DNA of 32,123 nt from contig JAFZVU010000022.1 in NCBI GenBank assembly GCA_017617655.1, positions 1 to 32,123 of the forward strand, given 5' to 3'. Under the pieces are notes generated by a model. That model ran no database searches. It had not been told where the DNA came from and saw nothing but the letters and a program-made list of their open reading frames with translations. Each line of letters opens with the position of its first letter. Position 1 is the stretch's first letter. This stretch comes from Bacteroidales bacterium. Its GTDB lineage: Bacteria > Bacteroidota > Bacteroidia > Bacteroidales > UBA932. Below, piece by piece: positions 14,017-27,114 of this stretch. A program made the translations under genes and the position numbers.

Positions 14017-15060
14017 CTAAAAAGGCAAATCATCTCCGTCATTGCAACCTTCATCAGAAGATGTCTCTTTCCCGACGTACGTCAGGCTGTCGTCCCCCGA
14101 AATCTCTTTCGGCACAAACATGCAGGAGACATCCTGCCCCAGATAGCTCACGGTATCCGGGATGCAAACAGCTTCAAACCGGCCGCACTCGTGAAAGGCA
14201 CGGGAACCGACCGTTGTAACAGAATCTGGAATCTCCAGACCATCGAGTCCGTGGCATCCACAAAACGCAAAGCGCCGTATTTCCGTGACGGTGTCGGGAA
14301 TGGTGAATCTGCCCAATGTTCTGCATTTGAAGAACAGCCCCTCCTCGATGCGGGTAATGGTATCGGGCATGCTGACAGCCCACAACCTGCTGCACTCCGC
14401 AAAGGCGCGGGCGCCAATTTCCTTGACACTCTGGGGGATGGTGACCGTCCGGAGGGCAGTACAATTCGAAAAGGCATCGGCACCGATCCGTTCAAGCTTT
14501 CCGTTCTCGGGGAAAACGATCTTCCTGAAAGAAAGGCAGCCATAAAAGGCCATACACTCAATCTCCCGTACGGACTCGGGGATGGCAATCCCGGTCAATC
14601 CCTCACACCAGAGGAAGGCAGACTGAGCGATTGTGACCACGCTCTTGGGTATGACCGATGATTTGCATCCGAATACAAGCGTTTTCCCATCTTTGGTCAG
14701 GCAGCAGTTTGATGCTGACTTGAAAACCGGATTGTTTTTCGACACTCGAATAATCTCCACTTCGTTGCAGCCGCTGAAAGCACCGTATCCGATGCTTCGC
14801 AAGCTCGCGGGAAGCAGAATCACAGTGAGCGACCAGCAACCGAGGAAAGCGTGTTCTTCAATGGTAAGGACACCTTCAGGGATATTGATCTGCGCAAGAT
14901 TGCGGCAGCCGTCGAATGCGCCCCGGCCGATGCAGGTAATGGTATCAGGGAGCACGACTTCCTGGATATCTTCGCATCCCAGAAACTCATAATCATTAAT
15001 CCTCGTGGTGCCGCTGGGGATGACGCATTTGCCGCCAATAACTTCAAACCTTGTTTTCAT
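14017..15060 (-). CDS. BspA-type leucine-rich-repeat protein with SSB-like C-terminal tip
   Basis: A 347-residue protein made of about eleven ~23-residue LRR_5 (BspA/Treponema pallidum-type) repeats with the pattern IG-x2-AF-x2-C-x2-L-x2-I-x-IP-x2-V, for example IGRGAFDGCRNLAQINIPEG and IGADAFSNCTALRTVTIPQS. BspA-type repeats usually mediate protein contacts. There is no signal peptide, so unlike adhesins of this class it should be cytoplasmic. After the repeats comes a short acidic tail ending NDGDDLPF, the form of an SSB C-terminal peptide and similar to the NDDEELPF end of the 247-residue island protein. The start at 15060 is 5 bases after the stop of the small upstream gene, so it is co-transcribed. 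Confidence 0.85.
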   Translation of the reverse strand: MKTRFEVIGGKCVIPSGTTRINDYEFLGCEDIQEVVLPDTITCIGRGAFDGCRNLAQINIPEGVLTIEEHAFLGCWSLTVILLPASLRSIGYGAFSGCNEVEIIRVSKNNPVFKSASNCCLTKDGKTLVFGCKSSVIPKSVVTIAQSAFLWCEGLTGIAIPESVREIECMAFYGCLSFRKIVFPENGKLERIGADAFSNCTALRTVTIPQSVKEIGARAFAECSRLWAVSMPDTITRIEEGLFFKCRTLGRFTIPDTVTEIRRFAFCGCHGLDGLEIPDSVTTVGSRAFHECGRFEAVCIPDTVSYLGQDVSCMFVPKEISGDDSLTYVGKETSSDEGCNDGDDLPF

Positions 15061-15065
15061 ACCGC

Positions 15066-15299
15066 CTAAAGAGATTTAATCAGATTTTCCTTTGTCCCGA
15101 ACAAATCCTTCTTTTCATAGTCCCCAATGCTCTTGTCATTGAGGGACACATAGTATCTCTCATTTTCCGAAATCGTTTCATAATCCACACAACTCACATT
15201 CTTGACATAAAACATCTTCGCGATGTTGCCACACACAACGCCATTGTTGTGCATCAGCCAAACCTTGTCACCAAGATTGAAAGCAAACTCCTTTTCCAT
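15066..15299 (-). CDS. Small GDKVW protein, copy 2
   Basis: A 77-residue protein of unknown function, starting MEKEFAFNLGDKVWLMHNNG. It is a paralogue of the gene upstream: both share the GDKVW motif near residue 10, a following Asn-Asn turn, central strands, and a closing F-x-(S/T)K-(E/K)-x-L-x-SL. The GDxVW motif and predicted strands recall small SH3-like barrels, but this is only a resemblance. The stop lies 5 bases before the leucine-rich-repeat gene, and the start is one base after the upstream stop, so the three are tightly coupled. Confidence 0.7.
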   Translation of the reverse strand: MEKEFAFNLGDKVWLMHNNGVVCGNIAKMFYVKNVSCVDYETISENERYYVSLNDKSIGDYEKKDLFGTKENLIKSL

Positions 15300-15300
15300 A

Positions 15301-15513
15301 TTACAGAGATTCTAACAGTTCTTTCTTTGACTTGAAAAGCTTATTCTCATTAACCCAGAAAGAATTGAAATGGAGGATATATTCCACTTTGCATTCTGCT
15401 TCCAGTTCAGAGCATATGCCTACACCCGTAACGTCCAGCGACTGGACCCTGTTATTGGAGATATACCAAACTTTGTCTCCAATGCTGTACTTTGTCTTTA
15501 CTAACACGCCCAT
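15301..15513 (-). CDS. Small GDKVW protein, copy 1
   Basis: A 70-residue protein of unknown function and first gene of the minus-strand cluster. It starts MGVLVKTKYSIGDKVWYISN and ends KLFKSKKELLESL. It is a tandem paralogue of the next gene (shared GDKVW and C-terminal K(E/K)xLxSL), so one probably arose by duplication. The 79-base gap to the divergent sigma-like gene holds the latter's promoter; no TAnnTTTG element is visible on this strand, so its own promoter is unknown or uses a different sigma factor. Confidence 0.68.
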   Translation of the reverse strand: MGVLVKTKYSIGDKVWYISNNRVQSLDVTGVGICSELEAECKVEYILHFNSFWVNENKLFKSKKELLESL

Positions 15514-15564
15514 GGCTACTTGTTTTTGTTATTTGATTACTATTACGGAAAATCAGATTATCGT

Positions 15565-15572
15565 TACCTTTG
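15565..15572 (+). promoter_or_regulatory. -7 promoter element of the sigma-like gene
   Basis: TACCTTTG (TAnnTTTG consensus) lies 20 bases before the ATG at 15593. There is no good TTTG at the -33 distance. It supports the start at 15593 over the more upstream in-frame starts. Confidence 0.62.
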
Positions 15573-15592
15573 CTCTAGTTAATCTGCGCATT

Positions 15593-16459
15593 ATGCTTCA
15601 AAGAAGACAGCCTATTACTGAAGCCGGGTTCTTACAGGAGCCTCTTGGAAAACAATACTTTGACTATGCCCGTCATACTGCGGCTTCTTTCATCCGGGAC
15701 GTCGAACTCAAATGGAATCCTGGGCGGAGCGGGATGTCTTTAGACGACCTTGTTATGGAAACGGTTGTCGCTGCTATCGATCTCACAAAACAGGATTACG
15801 CCAAAGGCGTTTTCAGAAATGAGAAAGAAAAGTCCTTCAAACAGTTCTTTTGGTGGAGAATAAAAAAGACATTCTTTGACAAATTGAAGGAACTGGGGAA
15901 AGACCCGAATCAGGCCATCTTCGATGAAGGGCTGGCTAAATACTATGAAGGGACAGCTGTCGATTTAGGCCCGAACGACGAGAAGAACGATACCGTACTC
16001 TTTTATTATAGTGAAGAAAAAGCGGCCGTCCTTGATGAGAGTCACGAGGCCAAGATGCAGTACGTCAAGCGAATCCTCGATATTGTGAGCAGGATGAGCC
16101 CGAGTGACCAGCGATTATTCTATCTGAAGTATCAGCTCAATTTCTCAGATGAAGATTATCAGTTATGGAAATCAATTGGCAAGCAGAAACACGTAAAAGA
16201 CCCCTTCACGAAAATGGCCCAGGCGAGATTTGGGCTCAGTGAGAATTATGCGAAAAAGCGAATCTGCCAGATAAAGGCTGATATCTCGGCGAAACTGAAT
16301 CAGTCCGGGAGCACGCAGGCGAGCTATAAGGAAGACACTTCTTTGCCGACGATGCTTCAGTCCCTTACCGTTTCACGTCCCCGTCCGGTATTTGATATCG
16401 ACATCGATAACCTATCAGAGGCCGATTGCCAGGACATTCTGTTCGAACTGTATTTTTAA
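15593..16459 (+). CDS. Sigma-factor-like protein of the accessory island
   Basis: A 288-residue protein that resembles sigma-70 family factors weakly. Residues ~20-100 (FDYARHTAASFIRD, SLDDLVMETVVAAIDL, FKQFFWWRIKKTFFDKLKEL) have the helical form of region 2, with aromatic and basic residues where -10 recognition occurs. Residues ~148-225 (YVKRILDIVSRMSPSDQRLF, GLSENYAKKRICQIKADISA) resemble region 4 with a helix-turn-helix. A short tail ends SEADCQDILFELYF. The frame is open to 15332, but that part is antisense to the GDKVW genes; the TAnnTTTG box at 15565 and the ATG at 15593 fix a better start. It is the only plus-strand gene of the island, divergent from the long minus cluster, so it may control it. 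It could instead be another helix-turn-helix regulator. Confidence 0.62.
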   Translation: MLQRRQPITEAGFLQEPLGKQYFDYARHTAASFIRDVELKWNPGRSGMSLDDLVMETVVAAIDLTKQDYAKGVFRNEKEKSFKQFFWWRIKKTFFDKLKELGKDPNQAIFDEGLAKYYEGTAVDLGPNDEKNDTVLFYYSEEKAAVLDESHEAKMQYVKRILDIVSRMSPSDQRLFYLKYQLNFSDEDYQLWKSIGKQKHVKDPFTKMAQARFGLSENYAKKRICQIKADISAKLNQSGSTQASYKEDTSLPTMLQSLTVSRPRPVFDIDIDNLSEADCQDILFELYF

Positions 16460-16510
16460 TACAAAATACTTTCATTAGCCACTACTGTATTGATGTAGTT
16501 GTCGAAGACT

Positions 16511-17539
16511 TTATTTGTCGATATTCACGATGTTGTACTTTCGGGAGCCGAGTCCGATGCTCTCGGCGTATTCGGTAATCCAGGTGCCGTGCTGGCGGTT
16601 TATGCGCTTCTGAAGGTCGGTGGCATCATCGCCGGCAGTATTTGTGTAATTGAAGACGAGGTTCAGGCAGGCCTGGTCCACGGCCACGGGGTCGATGGAG
16701 GCCAGGATGCCTATGTCCTTGAGCTTGGGAGAGGCGGGATGACCGTCGCAGTCACAGTCGACCGACATATTGTTCATTACGTCTATGTAGATTATGTTTT
16801 TGCCCTCGGTCTTGAAGTAGTTGTGCACGCCCTGAGCTGCAGCGGCCATTGATTCCAGGAAGTCATCCTGCGCGGCAGTGCGCCAGCTGGTGGAAGACGC
16901 GCCTGCAGAATGGATATAGAACTTGCCGGAGGTTGAGGCTACGCCGATGCTCTGGTTCTTCAGCACACCACCGAAACCGCCCATCGCATGACCCTTGAAA
17001 TGAGCCAGGTTGATCATGAAGTCGTAGTTGTCGATGTGCGTTCCCACAATGTCATACTTCAGGTGCTTTGTGTCCTGGACAGGAATCTGCTTGCTACCCT
17101 CCTCGTCCATGATATCCACGGTGGCAATCTCATTGTAACCACGCTCAGCAATCGCCTTGCGGTGATTTTCGGTGGACATACGGTTGCCGCCATAGGCAGT
17201 ATTGCATTCCACCAGCGTTCCGCCGACCTTCTGCACCAGATCTTTGATAAGTTCGGGACGCAGGTGGTTGCTCTGAGAGGATTCTCCAGTAGAGATCTTA
17301 ACCGCTACACGTTGTCCTTGAGAAGGAGCCACGCCCAGCGCTTCGTATATCTTAACCAGACCAGCAGGACTGATGTCTGATGTGAAATATACTGTAGGAA
17401 TATCGGGATCTGGCGTTGCTGTCGTGATGACTTCGACGGCTGGCTCAGTTTTACTTGCGGTATGCCGTTCCTTGCAGGTAGAAGCGGACAGCATCAACAC
17501 CAATGCGGCCGCGAAAAGGGGGAATAATCTCTTTATCAT
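16511..17539 (-). CDS. DUF362 domain protein, exported
   Basis: A 342-residue protein of the DUF362 family, whose biochemical role is not established; many members are linked to iron-sulphur proteins, but no ferredoxin CxxCxxC cluster is seen here. The N-terminus MIKRLFPLFAAALVLMLSAS is a signal peptide followed by Thr-Cys, an imperfect lipobox, so it may be a lipoprotein. The family core is clear: VYFTSDISPAGLVKIYEALG, VAVKISTGE, LVECNTAYGG, and NLAHFKGHAMGGFGGVLKNQ with the closely following SIGVAS. It starts 6 bases after the stop of the small membrane protein gene and forms an operon with it. The end converges on the sigma-like gene. Confidence 0.87.
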   Translation of the reverse strand: MIKRLFPLFAAALVLMLSASTCKERHTASKTEPAVEVITTATPDPDIPTVYFTSDISPAGLVKIYEALGVAPSQGQRVAVKISTGESSQSNHLRPELIKDLVQKVGGTLVECNTAYGGNRMSTENHRKAIAERGYNEIATVDIMDEEGSKQIPVQDTKHLKYDIVGTHIDNYDFMINLAHFKGHAMGGFGGVLKNQSIGVASTSGKFYIHSAGASSTSWRTAAQDDFLESMAAAAQGVHNYFKTEGKNIIYIDVMNNMSVDCDCDGHPASPKLKDIGILASIDPVAVDQACLNLVFNYTNTAGDDATDLQKRINRQHGTWITEYAESIGLGSRKYNIVNIDK

Positions 17540-17545
17540 TGTGTA

Positions 17546-17800
17546 TTAATTCGAGTGCTTGTTGGAACCGGTCAGTTTCCTGACGAGAGCTATGATGGCG
17601 GCCGGGATAGGCCAGATGATGATGTAGAAGGCGACGAAGAGGATGCACATCGGGATGATATCGAGCAGCATCATCGCCTTCTCGCCTTTACCCTCATGAG
17701 GGGTGATGACGCGGAAATACAGCTTCGCCAGCTCCGAAATGCGCTTCCGTTGCGAGACGAGGGCTGCCGCCCAGACGACGATGAGGATAATGTACCACAT
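17546..17800 (-). CDS. Small two-helix membrane protein
   Basis: An 84-residue protein of unknown function. Two hydrophobic helices (MWYIILIVVWAAALVS and LLDIIPMCILFVAFYIIIWP, with IPAAIIALV after it) flank a basic loop (QRKRISELAKLYFRVITPHE). It is first in a two-gene operon with the DUF362 gene. Its promoter element TAGTTTTG on this strand (17864-17857) overlaps the promoter region of the divergent HIT gene. Confidence 0.7.
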   Translation of the reverse strand: MWYIILIVVWAAALVSQRKRISELAKLYFRVITPHEGKGEKAMMLLDIIPMCILFVAFYIIIWPIPAAIIALVRKLTGSNKHSN

Positions 17801-17833
17801 GGCCTGATTGTGCGCTTTGTTCTGCGGGTAAAG

Positions 17834-17864
17834 TTGACAAATATTCTTAAATTTGTCAAAACTA
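17834..17864. promoter_or_regulatory. Overlapping divergent promoters at a palindrome
   Basis: Perfect 9-base arms TTGACAAAT (17834-17842) and ATTTGTCAA (17851-17859) are separated by 8 bases. The plus-strand -7 element TAAATTTG (17848-17855, for the HIT gene) and the minus-strand -7 element TAGTTTTG (17864-17857, for the small membrane protein) both fall at its right arm. The arrangement is typical of an operator that controls both directions; the regulator is unknown. Confidence 0.58.
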
Positions 17865-17877
17865 AAAACTTAAAGAT

Positions 17878-24560
<6,683 letters not shown>

Positions 24561-24564
<4 letters not shown>

Positions 24565-25646
24565 TTACCGTTTCTCATCTCAGCAAAACCTATCACAACC
24601 CTGACGGCAGCAGTCTCCAGGTGCTTAAAGACGTAAACTGCGAGATCAATCAAGGCGAAGTGATCAGCATCATTGGCCCTTCCGGTACGGGAAAAAGTAC
24701 ATTCCTGAGGGCGCTCAACCTGCTGGACCCTCCTACCGGCGGCAGTATCATAATTGACGGGGAAGACATTTTGAAGAAAGGCTATCCGATTCACAAGATG
24801 CGCCAGAAAGTGGGCATGGTGTTCCAGAGTTTCAATCTCTTCGACCACATGACAGTGCTGGAGAACGTCATTTATGCTCCGTGCAAGATCAAAAAGGAAC
24901 CTGTGGAGCAGGCCCGCGAAGAAGGCCTGGCATTACTGCGGAAGATCGGCCTGGCAGAAAAAGCCGACGTCTACCCTTCCAGCCTTTCCGGCGGACAGAA
25001 GCAGCGCGTTGCGATCGCCCGCTGCCTTGCAATGAAGCCCGAGGTCATTCTCTTCGACGAACCCACGTCTGCCCTCGACCCCACCATGGTGGGCGAAGTG
25101 CTCAGCGTCATCCGCCAGCTGGCTAAGGAAGGCATGACCATGCTCATCGTGACCCACGAGATGAAGTTCGCCCGCGACGTGAGCACCCGCATATTTTTCA
25201 TGAACGAAGGAATAATCTATGAGGACGGTCCGGCTCAGCAGGTCTTTGAGAACCCTGTCCATAGTGCTACCAAGGCGTTCGTGCAGCGCATCCGCAAGGA
25301 AGTGTTCGAGATAAACGGTCCTGACTATGACTTCCCCGGCATGGAAACATCTATCCGTCAGTTCTGCATCAAATACAATATCGCAGACAAGTGCGAAACA
25401 GCCCTCGAGGCCTACCAGAAGATGCTGAAAGAAGTGATGCACAAGTATCTGCCGATGACCCTGCGCATCACCCACAGCGAACTCTCCAACGTAACTGCCC
25501 TGGATTTCATGGTGGAATGTCTGGAAAGCTCACCCCTCCGGGATCCGGACGTTTCTCCGGCATTTCTCGAGGAACTCGGTTCGCTCTGCAAAGATGTAAT
25601 AGAAGAGCCGACCTCCCGCGGTTTCCGCGTAAAGCTTATACTCTGA
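24561..25646 (+). CDS. Amino-acid ABC transporter ATPase with C-terminal extension
   Basis: The cytoplasmic ATPase of the same importer, 361 residues. Residues 1-246 are a complete GlnQ-type nucleotide-binding domain: Walker A GPSGTGKS (39-46), Q-loop Gln89, signature LSGGQ (142-146), Walker B ILFDEP (163-168) and switch His199 (VTHEM). Residues ~247-361 form an extra domain not found in normal ~245-residue GlnQ proteins (DFPGMETSIRQFCIKYNIAD, YLPMTLRITHSELSNVTALD), which may be regulatory. Its start overlaps the permease stop (ATGA), and its stop is 6 bases from the convergent aminotransferase gene. Confidence 0.92.
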
Positions 25647-25652
25647 GATATT

Positions 25653-26918
25653 TTACGAAATAGCTCTTCTGATGCTTTCCAGTGCCGCCTGGAGGATGCT
25701 GCGCGGACAGCCGACGTTGATGCGGACGAAGCCTTCACCGCCTGCGCCGTATGACGCGCCGTTATTCAGATAGACTCCAGCCTTGTCCCTGAAAAGTTCC
25801 ATCAATTGTTCCTGAGGCAAGCCAAGTGCCCGGCAGTCGAGCCATACAAGGAAGGATGCCTCCGGCCGGAAAGCTTTGATGCCCAGATCATTGTCTTTAA
25901 AGAAATCCATCTGGCAGTCGATATTGCCCTCAAGGTATTTCTTCAAGGCCGGCAGCCAGCCGGTGTCAGATGAATATGCTGCTATAGTAGCTACTATGGT
26001 AGGGATGGACGGCTCATCGAGTTTGGCAGCGCGCAGGGTGCCCAGATATTTATCCCGCTTCTCCTTATCAGGGATCACACAGAAAGCAGTGCCTGACAGC
26101 CCTGCCAGATTGAAGGCCTTGGTGGGGCCTCCGAAAATGAGGCCGACCCTCTCGGCTGCTTTGCTTGCGCTGCAAAAAGGGATGTGTGTCTTGCCGTACA
26201 GTGCCAGGTCGGCATGGATTTCATCTGAAACGACAATGACACCGTGCTTCTCGCAAATCTCAGCGAGCCTTGCCAGAGTATCCCTGTCCCACAGTATGCC
26301 GCAAGGATTATGAGGATTGCAAAGCACCAGCATCTTCGTCCGTTCATCTAACAGCTTTTCAAGTCCTTCAAAATCCATCCGATAGCGGCCGCTTTCAAGG
26401 ATCATAGGATTATCCACCACCTCTCTGCCAAGACGTTCGGCATACATGCGGAAATGGTCGTATACCGGAGGCTGGACTACAATCTTGTCGCCGGGCTGAG
26501 TAAAGGTCAGATATGCCTGGTTGATGGCGCTGATCACACCTGGCGCATAGCCGACCCACTCCCGGGGTATTTCCCATCCGTGCTGTTTTCCTTCCCATGC
26601 ATGTACAGCTTCGAAAAACTCATCCGGGGCCGATGTGTAGCCCAGCACGTCACGGTCCAACCGCTGCTGCAGAGCGTTTCGCACTGCCGGGTCAGTACGG
26701 AAATCCATATCGGCAATCCACATTGCAAAGCGGTTCTCCCCCGCCCTGCCGTACTTGATGCTCCAGGTCCCGGAGCGGTCGATTACCTCGTCGAAATCCC
26801 ATCCGGCAGCCTTCGACGGTTCGCTACATCCTTGCAGCAGGGTCGTGACAGCTCCAGCCGGCAGCAGAGAAGCCGCACCTGCCGCCATAACCCCTTTTAT
26901 GAACGATCTTCTTTTCAT
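25653..26918 (-). CDS. MalY/PatB-type PLP-dependent C-S lyase or aminotransferase with Tat lipoprotein leader
   Basis: A fold-type I PLP enzyme, 421 residues, closest to MalY/PatB cystathionine beta-lyases, which release homocysteine, pyruvate and ammonia from cystathionine or cleave cysteine conjugates. Core motifs are WIADMDF (68-73), the PGVISAINQAYLTFTQPGD region, CNPHNPCG, SDEIHADL and the Schiff-base Lys267 in GGPTKAFNLAGL. The unusual part is the leader: twin Arg3-Arg4 (RRSFIKG), a hydrophobic stretch and a lipobox LLQGC with Cys31, predicting export by Tat and lipid anchoring. No better cytoplasmic start is available before Met66. The family is normally cytoplasmic; Tat export of folded, cofactor-loaded enzyme would make sense. 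A TACATTTG promoter element lies at 26942-26935. Confidence 0.88.
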   Translation of the reverse strand: MKRRSFIKGVMAAGAASLLPAGAVTTLLQGCSEPSKAAGWDFDEVIDRSGTWSIKYGRAGENRFAMWIADMDFRTDPAVRNALQQRLDRDVLGYTSAPDEFFEAVHAWEGKQHGWEIPREWVGYAPGVISAINQAYLTFTQPGDKIVVQPPVYDHFRMYAERLGREVVDNPMILESGRYRMDFEGLEKLLDERTKMLVLCNPHNPCGILWDRDTLARLAEICEKHGVIVVSDEIHADLALYGKTHIPFCSASKAAERVGLIFGGPTKAFNLAGLSGTAFCVIPDKEKRDKYLGTLRAAKLDEPSIPTIVATIAAYSSDTGWLPALKKYLEGNIDCQMDFFKDNDLGIKAFRPEASFLVWLDCRALGLPQEQLMELFRDKAGVYLNNGASYGAGGEGFVRINVGCPRSILQAALESIRRAIS

Positions 26919-26934
26919 GTCATTTTTATTACTT

Positions 26935-26942
26935 CAAATGTA
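26935..26942 (-). promoter_or_regulatory. -7 promoter element of the MalY/PatB-type gene
   Basis: The minus strand reads TACATTTG (TAnnTTTG), 16 bases before the ATG. No clear -33 element is present. Confidence 0.55.
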
Positions 26943-26965
26943 ATGAAAGTAGCGGATTTGTCGCT

Positions 26966-27051
26966 GCGGTTATGGGTCCAAATAATTGCAGTATAACAGC
27001 AAAATCGGCCTTATTTGCGGTTATGGGTCCAGAAAAAAGCAGTATAACCGC
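26966..27051. repeat. Two 35-bp direct repeats that can each form a hairpin
   Basis: Unit 1 (26966-27000) and unit 2 (27017-27051) both read GCGGTTATGGGTCCA, then seven variable bases, then GCAGTATAAC, one variable base and GC. In unit 2 the ends GCGGTTAT and ATAACCGC are perfect 8-base inverted complements; in unit 1 one base differs. Unit starts are 51 bases apart. They lie in the divergent region between the MalY-like gene and the DUF4965 gene, just upstream of the latter's promoter. Confidence 0.82.
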
Positions 27052-27057
27052 ACCCGC

Positions 27058-27088
27058 TTCGCTTTTCGGGTAAGTTTCTCTATCTTTG
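27058..27088 (+). promoter_or_regulatory. Promoter of the DUF4965 lipoprotein gene
   Basis: TATCTTTG at 27081-27088 matches the -7 element, and TTCG at 27058-27061 is one base off the -33 TTTG with the ideal 19-base spacing. The ATG is 26 bases after the -7 element. Confidence 0.62.
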
Positions 27089-27114
27089 AGGACTGAACCA
27101 TTTCAATCCCACTT

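Noticed and set aside
14017-15060. CRISPR-like or DNA tandem repeat in the leucine-rich-repeat gene
   Set aside because: The periodicity of about 69 bases is that of the 23-residue protein repeats; the DNA copies are diverged and coding.
5019-16510. Integrase, transposase or flanking att direct repeat for the island
   Set aside because: No frame resembles a tyrosine or serine recombinase, and I could not find a second copy of the tRNA 3' end near 16440-16530 by eye.
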